DNA of 64,000 nt from Gemmatimonadaceae bacterium. Lineage in GTDB: Bacteria; Gemmatimonadota; Gemmatimonadetes; Gemmatimonadales; Gemmatimonadaceae. Positions 1 through 6,802 of the stretch are shown piece after piece. The notes under the pieces are model-generated. The model was given only the letters and a program-made list of their open reading frames with translations. It had not been told where the DNA came from and did no database searches. The stretch's first letter is position 1. Every line of letters starts with the position of its first letter. The stretch lies in the NCBI GenBank assembly GCA_035606695.1, contig DATNEW010000001.1, forward strand, positions 62,001 to 126,000, written 5' to 3'. A program made the position numbers and the translations under genes.

Positions 1-35
1 AGCATTGACAAATGCTTCGCGCGCGACGCCGGAGA

Positions 36-81
36 AAATGAAAAACGCGGGGATGCCGCTCGCATGAGCGCATCTCCCGCG
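36..81 (-). terminator. Rho-independent terminator of the SRP RNA gene
   Basis: Read on the minus strand, a GC-rich hairpin (outer arms CGCGGG and CCCGCG, inner arms GATGC and GCATC, then GCT and AGC) is followed by GTTTTTCATTTT. It starts where the SRP RNA closing stem ends, so it most likely terminates that transcript. Confidence 0.75.
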
Positions 82-187
82 TAATACCCCAGGTCTGACG
101 AAGCGACGTCAGACACCTCGTACCGCTGCTACCTTCGGGGTCCTGACGGAGTTGGAAGGCTGACGCCCTCCGGGACCTGGGGCACCG
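82..187 (-). ncRNA. ffs: Signal recognition particle RNA, small bacterial type
   Basis: This is the RNA core of the signal recognition particle; it binds Ffh and directs membrane proteins to the translocase. On the minus strand the conserved helix 8 region reads GUCAGGACCCCGAAGGUAGCAGC, shown here as GUCAGGACC / CCGAA / GGUAGCAGC, matching the universal GUCAGG...AGCAGC internal loop. The ends close in a perfect stem, CCCCAGGUC with GACCUGGGG. Length is about 105 nt, typical of the Alu-less 4.5S form. It is flanked by a promoter and a terminator. The apical loop reads CCGAA instead of the usual GGAA tetraloop. Ends are estimated to within a few nucleotides. Confidence 0.88.
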
Positions 188-190
188 AGT

Positions 191-218
191 AATGTAAGCG
201 CGGTACCGCGTGATTCAA
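191..218 (-). promoter_or_regulatory. Sigma-70-type promoter of ffs
   Basis: On the minus strand TTGAAT (213-218) and TACATT (191-196) are separated by 16 nt. The predicted transcription start is near 184-186, which coincides with the first bases of the SRP RNA closing stem. Confidence 0.6.
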
Positions 219-325
219 GCACGCTCGACGTTGCGATGGACGGTGGGTTCGATGTTGCGCTCATGTTGCGCTCGGGGCGCGAGCGGTGACAGTTTTATGG
301 ACCGAACATTCCCCGAATACCTACT

Positions 326-748
326 ATGGCGGCGAAGAAGAAATCTGCAAAAAAGAAAACGCCGGTGCGCAAACCCGCGAAGAAGCGCGACGCTCCCATC
401 ACTCGGCTGCGTGAGATCTGTCTCGCGCTGCCCGAAACCGCGGAAGTCGAAGCGTGGGGCGAGCCGACGTTTCGCGTGAAAGGAAAGATCTTCGCGATGC
501 ATGCGTCCGACGGCAATCATCACGGCGCCGGGCGACCCGCGGTGTGGATTCTTTCCGTTGGCCTGGAGCAGGATCTCGTGCTACGCGCGCGGCCCGATCG
601 CTACTTCAAACCGCCGTACGTTGGACCGAGCGGGTGGATTGGCGCGTGGCTCGATCGTAATCCGCCGTGGAGCGAGATCGCCGAGTTGATTCGCGACGGC
701 TGGCGGAGGCGTGCGCCGAAAAAAGTCGCGGCCCTCCTCGGCGAGTGA
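326..748 (+). CDS. MmcQ/YjbR family protein with Lys-rich N-terminus
   Basis: A 140-residue protein. Residues ~25-138 match the MmcQ/YjbR (CyaY-like fold) family: LREICLALPETAE, the WGEPTFRVKGKIFA strand pair, RYFKPPYVGPSGWIG and a C-terminal helix with W-RRRAPKK. Family members are small soluble proteins of uncertain, possibly DNA-binding, role. The first ~22 residues are extremely rich in Lys, Ala and Pro (AAKKKSAKKK), like a histone H1 tail, and would suit nucleic-acid binding; that is inference. It stands alone on the plus strand and converges with the threonine ammonia-lyase gene. Confidence 0.8.
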   Translation: MAAKKKSAKKKTPVRKPAKKRDAPITRLREICLALPETAEVEAWGEPTFRVKGKIFAMHASDGNHHGAGRPAVWILSVGLEQDLVLRARPDRYFKPPYVGPSGWIGAWLDRNPPWSEIAELIRDGWRRRAPKKVAALLGE

Positions 749-751
749 GAG

Positions 752-778
752 ATCCGTCACTTCGCTCAGGATGACATG
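752..778. repeat. Single arm of the dispersed GTCATCCTGAGCG repeat
   Basis: AGATCC-GTCACTTCGCTCAGGATGACA lies between two convergent stop codons. It matches the right arm of the longer inverted repeat at 40759-40883 (CTCGCTCAGGATGACA). No complementary left arm is seen here, so this may be a decayed copy. Confidence 0.5.
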
Positions 779-800
779 CGCGGCGCCAACGCCGCGCCTG

Positions 801-1763
801 TCAATTCCACTTCAGTCCGCGCAGCTGATCGAGATTCACGTTGCCGCCGGAAAGCACGGCAACGACCTTCGAGCCTTTCGGCAGCGGCACGAGGCCGTGA
901 AGCAGCGCACCGACGGGTGCGGCCGCGGCGCCCTCGAGCACCAGCTTGCAGCGCTCCATCACCCAGATCATCGCCTCGAAGATCTCCTTGTCGGGCAGCG
1001 TCACGATGTCGTCGACGAAGCGTTGCACCACGGAGAAGTTGAGCTCTCCGGCGCGGCGCACGCGGAGGCCGTCGATGATCGTGTTGCACTCGATCGTCTC
1101 GAGCTTGCCCGCGTCGAGACTGCGGCGCATCGCCGGACCGTCGGACGACTCGACGCCGATCACCTTGATCTTCGGGTTGTGACTCTTGACCGCCATCGAG
1201 ACCCCGGAGATCAATCCCCCGCCGCCGATGGGCACAACGACGGCATCGACGTCGGGCCAATCCTGAATGATCTCGAGACCGAGCGTCCCCTGCCCCGCGA
1301 TGAGCTGTTCGTCGTCGAACGGATGCACGTACGTCAGTCCCTGCGTGCGCACCAGTTCCTTCGCCTTCTCATTTGCTTCGTCCCAGATCGTCCCGTGCAG
1401 CACGACTTCGGCGCCGTAGCCCTTGGTGGCGGCGATCTTCGCCGGCGTGGCGTTTTCCGCCATGCAAACGACAGCGCGAATACCGTGAATCTTCGCCGCG
1501 AGCGCGACCCCCTGCGCGTGGTTCCCGGCTGACGAGCAGACGACGCCGCGGCGTTTCTGCTCCTCGGGCATGAGGGCGAACTTGTTGAGCGGGCCGCGAA
1601 TCTTGTACGAGCCGACGCGCTGGAACATCTCGGCCTTCAGGCGAACGTCGTATCCCGTTGCTTCGCTCAATTGCCGGGACGTGAGCAGCGGCGTGTGCTT
1701 GATGTGCGGCGCGATACGCGCGCGCGTTTCCTCGAAGTCGCGAAGCGTCAGCGTGAACGGCAT
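801..1763 (-). CDS. Threonine/serine ammonia-lyase (catabolic type)
   Basis: A 320-residue PLP enzyme that deaminates L-threonine to 2-oxobutanoate and probably serine to pyruvate. The PLP lysine is K54 in GSYKIRGP. SSAGNHAQG is the substrate loop and IGGGGLISG is the glycine-rich phosphate loop; the C-terminus has the expected LSGGNVNLDQL. Length fits the short form without an ACT regulatory domain, so allosteric feedback by isoleucine is not expected. It is followed on the same strand by threonine aldolase upstream (1899-2921), giving two routes of threonine breakdown side by side. Could equally be annotated ilvA, tdcB or serine racemase-like; the exact substrate cannot be read from sequence. 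Confidence 0.9.
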   Translation of the reverse strand: MPFTLTLRDFEETRARIAPHIKHTPLLTSRQLSEATGYDVRLKAEMFQRVGSYKIRGPLNKFALMPEEQKRRGVVCSSAGNHAQGVALAAKIHGIRAVVCMAENATPAKIAATKGYGAEVVLHGTIWDEANEKAKELVRTQGLTYVHPFDDEQLIAGQGTLGLEIIQDWPDVDAVVVPIGGGGLISGVSMAVKSHNPKIKVIGVESSDGPAMRRSLDAGKLETIECNTIIDGLRVRRAGELNFSVVQRFVDDIVTLPDKEIFEAMIWVMERCKLVLEGAAAAPVGALLHGLVPLPKGSKVVAVLSGGNVNLDQLRGLKWN

Positions 1764-1856
1764 GTCGTCGGGTCCAGGAGGGTCAAAGGCTCGGGAGAGA
1801 GCGGAAAGTAACGACGTGTTCAGCGCGCCGGCCAGTCACGGGCTGCTCGCACCATG

Positions 1857-1910
1857 CGCGTGTTACGCGTGTTCCGCGCGCTACGCGCGTTACGCGCGTT
1901 ACGCGCGCTC
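1857..1910. repeat. Six 9-bp tandem repeats spanning the threonine aldolase stop codon
   Basis: Six consecutive 9-bp units of the form CGCGYGYTA run without gaps: CGCGTGTTA, CGCGTGTTC, CGCGCGCTA, CGCGCGTTA, CGCGCGTTA, CGCGCGCTC. The TTA of the fifth unit is, on the minus strand, the TAA stop of the aldolase gene. Confidence 0.85.
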
Positions 1911-2921
1911 CAGCAGGTCACGCAGCGTCTCGCCGGCGCGCCGGCAGTCCTCGGCGCTCACGTCGAGGTGCGTGACGAGCCGCAGCCGCGTCGGCGACCA
2001 CTCGGCCACGAGAATGGTCTGCTCGCGCGCCGCCATGGCGATTTGTCCGGCGATGGGCGATGATAGATCTATCATTACAATATTGGTATCGGGCGCCACG
2101 ACGCTCGCGCCGCCCGCGCCGTCGATCAGGCTCGCGAGCAGCCGGGCATTCGCGTGGTCGTCGGCCAGGCGATCGAGATGGTGGTCCAGGCCATACAACA
2201 CCGCGGCGGCGAGAATGCCGGACTGGCGCATCGCACCGCCGAACAGTTTGCGCGCGGTCCATGCCTCTTCGATGTGCTCGCTACTGCCGGCCAGTGCCGC
2301 GCCGACCGGCGCCCCCAGGCCCTTGGAGAACGCGACCATCACCGTATCGGCATACGATGCGATCTCGTCGAGCGGAACGCCTGACGCGACGCTCGCATTC
2401 CACAGGCGCGCGCCGTCCATGTGGACCGGCACATCGTGCTCGTCCGCGACGTCTCGAATGGCGCGCAGTTCATCGATCGGCGTAATCACACCGCCCGCGC
2501 CGTTGTGCGTGTTCTCGACGCACACGAGACTCGCCGCCGGGTAGTAGCGCGATTGTGGCCGAAACGCGGCGCGCAAATCGTCGGCGCTCATCGCGAGCCC
2601 GGAGGGGACCACGGTCAACACCTGGGCGCCGCTCAGCACCGCGGTCGCCGCGATCTCGCTATGGACGATGTGTGCATCGACGTCGAGGAGCACTTCGGTG
2701 CCGCGATCCGCGTGCACCCAGATGCCGGCCTGATTGGCCATGACACCGCTGGGAAAGAACAACGCGGCTTCCTTGCCGAGCATCGTGGCGACGCGCTCTT
2801 CGAGGCGGCGCGTGGTGGGATCGCCGTCGCGCTCGTCATCGCCCACTTCCGCGGCGGCCATGGCGGCGCGCATGCCGGGCGTCGGCTTCGTGACAGTATC
2901 TGATCGAAGGTCGATTGGCAT
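1899..2921 (-). CDS. Low-specificity L-threonine aldolase
   Basis: A 340-residue fold-type I PLP enzyme cleaving threonine (and allo-threonine) to glycine and acetaldehyde. The start chosen, MPIDLRSDTVTKPT, is the standard family N-terminus; a longer reading frame to 3110 runs through repetitive GC-rich DNA and is not believed. The PLP lysine is K200 in VAFSKGLGAPVG, and VHMDGARLWN (D169) binds the pyridine nitrogen. ENTHNGAGG is the conserved phosphate region. It lies 135 bp upstream of threonine ammonia-lyase on the same strand. The stop codon is formed by a 9-bp tandem repeat. Confidence 0.9.
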   Translation of the reverse strand: MPIDLRSDTVTKPTPGMRAAMAAAEVGDDERDGDPTTRRLEERVATMLGKEAALFFPSGVMANQAGIWVHADRGTEVLLDVDAHIVHSEIAATAVLSGAQVLTVVPSGLAMSADDLRAAFRPQSRYYPAASLVCVENTHNGAGGVITPIDELRAIRDVADEHDVPVHMDGARLWNASVASGVPLDEIASYADTVMVAFSKGLGAPVGAALAGSSEHIEEAWTARKLFGGAMRQSGILAAAVLYGLDHHLDRLADDHANARLLASLIDGAGGASVVAPDTNIVMIDLSSPIAGQIAMAAREQTILVAEWSPTRLRLVTHLDVSAEDCRRAGETLRDLLERA

Positions 2922-2937
2922 GCGGAGAAGATAGTTG

Positions 2938-3147
2938 TGTTGTGCCCGCGCGCCGCGGGCGCGCGAGGGAATGGCGCGGCTGACGCCGCAGGGGATGGCG
3001 CGCGCGGTGCGCGCAGGGGAAGCGGGCCTCGTCGTTGCCTGCGACCGAAGGTCGCGCCATGCCCGCCGAACGCAGTGAGGCCACTCCCGCGCGGCCGCAG
3101 GCCGCGCCACACCCTCGCGCGCCTACGGCGCGCGGCCTCAAGCGGCC
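2938..3147. repeat. Cluster of GC-rich mini-hairpins
   Basis: This intergenic stretch is a string of short GC palindromes, each closed by a 3-nt core and separated by 5-9 nt purine- or pyrimidine-biased linkers. Examples: GCGCGCCGCGGGCGCGC, GCGACCGAAGGTCGC, GCGGCCGCAGGCCGC, CGCGCGCCTACGGCGCGCG. A similar but shorter cluster is at 55391-55460. Open frames crossing it are read-through artefacts of the periodic GC sequence. Confidence 0.65.
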
Positions 3148-3987
3148 TCAGTCTGTCAGTACCTCTCTCTGCACCTTCCGAATTCGCCGCAGCTCCGCGA
3201 CCTGCCCCACCTCGCCGCCGAGAATGAAGATCATCGCGGCGTAGTAGAACCACACGACGACGATGACGATTCCCGTCAGCGTGCCGGTGTACAGCGACGC
3301 CGGATTGAACGTCTGCGTGTAGTAGGCGAAGATGGTTCGCGCTCCCTCGAACGCGATGCTCGTGAAGAGCGACGCGATCCACGCCGTCTGCGTGCGCACG
3401 CGGCGAATGGGCAGATACTTGTACAGCGCGAAGAACATCAGCGCGAGAAAGACGAAGGCGATCGATCGAACGATCCACGCCTCGAGACCGCCCATCACGT
3501 CCTTCCGCAGACCCATCTGCTCGAGGACACCGACGCCGCTGTGGGTGGCCAGCGTGGCGTAGGTGTTGACCGTCACGCTCGCGACGAACAACAGCGTGGA
3601 GACCACGGTGATCTTCACGTCGAAGATTTTGCCCGCGATGATGCCGCGCTCGCTCTCGATGTCGAACACGCTCGCGAGCACCGTGCGCAGCGATCCGAAC
3701 AGACGCGTCGAGAACCACACGAAGCCGATCGAGCTGTAGATCGTGATCGAACCGCGCGTCCGGAACAGCTCGGCGAGCAGCGTATCGATCGCCGAGTTGC
3801 CTTCGGCGTGGGAGGGCAGCATGCGGTCGATGTACTCGCGCACCGTCGCGGCGGAATGGGCCGCCGAACCGAGCTGCGCGTCGTGCACGAATAACGGCAG
3901 GATGTACGTCAGTCCGTTCACCAGCAGCAGGATGAACGGAACGGCCGCCAGGATCAGGTTGAAGGCGATCCCGCCGGCCAGAAACAA
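3148..3987 (-). CDS. YihY/BrkB-family integral membrane protein
   Basis: Inner-membrane protein of the YihY/virulence factor BrkB (formerly 'ribonuclease BN') family, function unsettled. Visible membrane segments include FLAGGIAFNLILAAVPFILLLVNG, VSTLLFVASVTVNTYATL, IAFVFLALMFFALYKYLP and LTGIVIVVVWFYYAAMIFILGG, about six in total. The coordinates start at a TTG (3985-3987), the only ordinary start codon, but the frame stays open upstream and encodes RDYAKRVWDNSGEDNVL, which resembles the conserved family N-terminus. The only other start-like codon before the in-frame TGA of the preceding gene is ATC at 4110, preceded by GAGGG 7 nt away. Starting there gives 320 residues. Confidence 0.85.
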   Translation of the reverse strand: MFLAGGIAFNLILAAVPFILLLVNGLTYILPLFVHDAQLGSAAHSAATVREYIDRMLPSHAEGNSAIDTLLAELFRTRGSITIYSSIGFVWFSTRLFGSLRTVLASVFDIESERGIIAGKIFDVKITVVSTLLFVASVTVNTYATLATHSGVGVLEQMGLRKDVMGGLEAWIVRSIAFVFLALMFFALYKYLPIRRVRTQTAWIASLFTSIAFEGARTIFAYYTQTFNPASLYTGTLTGIVIVVVWFYYAAMIFILGGEVGQVAELRRIRKVQREVLTD

Positions 3988-4113
3988 GACGTTGTCTTCA
4001 CCGCTGTTGTCCCAGACGCGCTTGGCGTAGTCGCGAAGCGTCCAGCCAAGGCTGACGTAGAACGGTCGGCCGTGGCGCCGGGATGCGGTGACCGGCGACG
4101 CGGTGGCGATTCG

Positions 4114-4596
4114 TCAGCCCTCGTCGTCGCCGGACAGTGCCGCGGCCCGAGCGCGGCTGCGCGGTCGCTCGGCGGGACGTTCACTCGCCGCATCGTTGGT
4201 GTTGTACGATGCCTTCGATTCGGCGATGCGGCGTTGGAGCTCCATCCGCGCTTCCTCGGCGGCGGCGCGCCCGGCTTCCATCGCGCGCTGCACCTGCTCC
4301 TTCTTGAGATCGATCGCCTGTCGCGCCGAGTCGATCTGTTCCTCGACTCGACGTCGCGCCTCGTCGAACGTGCCGACGACCGTGTCGGTGACGTTCGAGA
4401 CGGTATCTTCGGCCGCCTGGCGCACACGCGCCGCGCGGCGCTTGATGTCGCGCCGCGTCGCCGCGCCGGAGCGCGGGGCGAACAGCAGCGCCACTCCCGC
4501 GCCCACCGCCAAGCCGATGAGGAACGGCTTAAAGCCGGCCTCGTGCTTCTCGATCACGACATACCGTTCGTCGTCGTCGAAGTCGTACCGCGACAT
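4114..4596 (-). CDS. YtxH-domain protein with long coiled coil
   Basis: A 160-residue protein. Residues ~21-42 form one membrane-associated helix (GFKPFLIGLAVGAGVALLFAPRSG), the signature of YtxH/general-stress proteins. A long charged amphipathic helix follows (residues 45-125, many A/E/R/K heptads). The tail is Ser/Arg/Ala rich. RBS GGAGG lies 7 nt before ATG. Its TGA stop is in the same frame as the downstream YihY gene, with no intervening ATG, GTG or TTG for about 120 bp, so the two are probably translationally coupled. Confidence 0.75.
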   Translation of the reverse strand: MSRYDFDDDERYVVIEKHEAGFKPFLIGLAVGAGVALLFAPRSGAATRRDIKRRAARVRQAAEDTVSNVTDTVVGTFDEARRRVEEQIDSARQAIDLKKEQVQRAMEAGRAAAEEARMELQRRIAESKASYNTNDAASERPAERPRSRARAAALSGDDEG

Positions 4597-4620
4597 CTCA
4601 CTTCCTCCGTTCGCGATGAA

Positions 4621-6129
4621 TCAACGCTTCTTGGTGGGTGGTTTCTTGATGGCGCCGGACGGACGAGAAACCGACGCATCCGCCGGCGGCTTGACGTGCC
4701 TGCCGTTGTCTCCGTCCGAATCGCTGACGAACGCCACGTCCGACTCCGTCTGTTCCGCTTCACCGGTGAGCAATGCCTGCATGTCGCGGCGTACGTCGTC
4801 GGGGCTCACGCCAAGCAACTTGGCCGTGCGCCCCACGTCGCCGTTCGTCGAGGCGAACGTGCGCAGCGTCATCTGCCGGCGCGCCGAATTCATGCTCGAG
4901 CCGACGGGGATCGTGACCGACGCCGCGACTTCCGGCGCGTTGCGCAGATGGCGTTGCAACATGTCGTTCAGCACGATCTTGTCGCCGCGCGCCATGATCA
5001 CGGACCGTTCGACGGCATTCTTCAGCTCGCGCACATTGCCGGGCCAGTGATACGAGAGAATCCAGTCCCACGCCGCGGTATCGAAATCGGTGATCTGCTT
5101 GCCGTTCTGGCTCGCGTAGCGATGCAGGAACTCGTTGGCCAGCAGTTGCACGTCCTGCGAGCGCTCGCGAAGCGGTGGCAGATCGATCTGCACGACGGCG
5201 AGACGATAATAGAGATCCTCGCGGAGCTCGCCCTCGCTGATCGCCTTCTGCAGATCCTTGTTCGTCGCCGCGACGATCCGGATATCCACCTGGATTTCCT
5301 TCTTGCCGCCCAGGCGGCGAACCTGCCGTGTCTCGAGCGCGCGCAGGAGCTTCACCTGAATGTCCGGCGACATCTCGGCGACTTCGTCGAGGAAGATCGT
5401 CCCGCCGCTCGCCATCTCGAACGCGCCGGGCTTTTCGTTCGTCGAGCCCGTGAACGCGCCCTTCTCGTGGCCGAACAATTCATTCTCGAGAATCTCTTTC
5501 GGGAGCGCCGCGCAATTGAGCGCGAAGAACGGTCCCTTGGCGCGATCGCTCTTCGAGTGCACGGCGCGCGCAACGAGCTCCTTCCCCGTTCCGGACTCGC
5601 CGAGAATCAGCACGCTCGCCGTCGATGGCGCGACGGCGTCGATGATCTGATACACCTCGCGCATGGAATCCGACTGGCCCGTCAGCTCGCCGTAGTGCGT
5701 CAGTCCTTCGAGCTTGGACGTCAGCTCGCGGTTCTTCTGCTGCACGTTGAACTTGTCGATCGCCTTCGGAATGAGCGCCTTCAGGCGGTTCAACTTTTCG
5801 GCGTTGAGCGGTTTCTCGATGTAATCGTACGCGCCTTGCTGCATCGCCTGCACCGCGGAGTCCACGGTGGCCTGGCCGGTGATGATGATGCACTCGGTGG
5901 GGATCTGCTTCTGCTGCAGCTCGCGCAAGAGACTCAGACCGTCGAGCTTGGGCATCTTGAGATCGGCGAGCACCACGCCGTACCGGTCGTTGCTCAACTC
6001 CTCGAGCGCCTTCTGGCCGTCGGCGACGACGTCGACGGTATAGCCTTCGTCGGCGAGAATGGCGCTCAAGCCGGCGGTGATCGCCTGCTCGTCGTCAGCG
6101 ATGAGGACCTTCGCGTTTGGATGCTTCAT
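4621..6129 (-). CDS. Sigma-54-dependent response regulator, NtrC family
   Basis: A 502-residue regulator. The receiver domain (~6-118) has acidic pocket DD (12-13), phospho-acceptor D56 in VVLADLKMPK and K107 in IEKPL. The AAA+ domain has Walker A GESGTGKE (177-184), the sigma-54 contact loop GAFTGS (usually GAFTGA) near 224-229, and Walker B GTIFLDEV (243-250). The C-terminus carries a Fis-type helix-turn-helix (TLRTFASTNGDVGRTAKLLGVSPDDVRRDM). It would activate sigma-54 promoters when phosphorylated. The start was set at MKHPNAKVLIADDE; the longer frame adds non-conserved residues. The kinase-like gene lies 22 bp upstream, so they form a pair. Confidence 0.93.
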   Translation of the reverse strand: MKHPNAKVLIADDEQAITAGLSAILADEGYTVDVVADGQKALEELSNDRYGVVLADLKMPKLDGLSLLRELQQKQIPTECIIITGQATVDSAVQAMQQGAYDYIEKPLNAEKLNRLKALIPKAIDKFNVQQKNRELTSKLEGLTHYGELTGQSDSMREVYQIIDAVAPSTASVLILGESGTGKELVARAVHSKSDRAKGPFFALNCAALPKEILENELFGHEKGAFTGSTNEKPGAFEMASGGTIFLDEVAEMSPDIQVKLLRALETRQVRRLGGKKEIQVDIRIVAATNKDLQKAISEGELREDLYYRLAVVQIDLPPLRERSQDVQLLANEFLHRYASQNGKQITDFDTAAWDWILSYHWPGNVRELKNAVERSVIMARGDKIVLNDMLQRHLRNAPEVAASVTIPVGSSMNSARRQMTLRTFASTNGDVGRTAKLLGVSPDDVRRDMQALLTGEAEQTESDVAFVSDSDGDNGRHVKPPADASVSRPSGAIKKPPTKKR

Positions 6130-6151
6130 GCAATCTCTCGAGCGCCCTCGT

Positions 6152-6790
6152 CTAGCGAGGGAAGCTGATGGAAATGGCGGACGGTACCGCCTGAATTCGA
6201 ATTCCTGCATCGCGAAGAGCGTCGACGACCGCCCGATCGGGCTGTCGTAACTCCGCGCCGCCTCGACTTTCGATTTTCACGGTCACACCTGCATCGTCGG
6301 CCACTGCGCCGGCGACCACGTGCGGGGACGAGTCGATGGCGGCCAGCAGACACTCCGCGATCGCGAGCCGAGCCGCATTGCCCTCCGCCGACGTCGCGCC
6401 GAGGTCGTCGAGCGAGCCTTCCAGCTCGAGCGCACGGCCGTCTGCCTTCGCCGAACGTTCCAACAACGTGACCACGTTGCGCAGCGTGCTTGCAATCTCG
6501 ACCGGCGAGCGCGGCTCGCGAGCGAGCACCAGCAGCGCGGCCGACATGTCGATGACAATGTCGAATTGCGCGACCGCGGAATTGGCATAGGTCTTCACGG
6601 CCGACGCCGGGGAATCCGGCTTTTCGGCGCGCGAGCGCACCACCTCGAGATTCACCGACACCCCGTTGAGCGCGCCCTTGAGCTCGTGCGCGACGCGTGC
6701 GCTGACGCGATTGAACGCGCCAAGCCACAGGACGTCAACGCCCGAGACGATCGGCATTCCGGATGGTGGAGTGGCGAACCGTGCGCCCAT
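6152..6790 (-). CDS. Degenerate histidine-kinase-like protein
   Basis: A 212-residue soluble protein. Residues ~25-60 look like a dimerisation/phosphotransfer helix with an H-box, RVAHELKGALNGVSVNLEVV (H35 followed by E36, then L-G-L as in HELKNPL). The rest resembles a shrunken ATPase domain, but the N, G1, F and G2 boxes (N-x-x-x-N, DxGxG) are not visible. It lacks a sensor and membrane segments. It sits directly upstream of the NtrC-type regulator, suggesting a phosphotransfer, phosphatase or scaffold role like Spo0B or ChpT, which keep the helical hairpin but do not bind ATP. That comparison is inference. Confidence 0.6.
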   Translation of the reverse strand: MGARFATPPSGMPIVSGVDVLWLGAFNRVSARVAHELKGALNGVSVNLEVVRSRAEKPDSPASAVKTYANSAVAQFDIVIDMSAALLVLAREPRSPVEIASTLRNVVTLLERSAKADGRALELEGSLDDLGATSAEGNAARLAIAECLLAAIDSSPHVVAGAVADDAGVTVKIESRGGAELRQPDRAVVDALRDAGIRIQAVPSAISISFPR

Positions 6791-6802
6791 GCGCCCCCGC
6801 GC

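Noticed and set aside
2922-3110. N-terminal extension of threonine aldolase
   Set aside because: The extra 63 residues are translated mini-hairpin repeats; the family starts at MPIDLRSDTVTK.
4072-6168. 698-residue open frame on the plus strand
   Set aside because: Antisense to the YtxH and NtrC-type genes; composition is that of a shadow frame and no motif is present.
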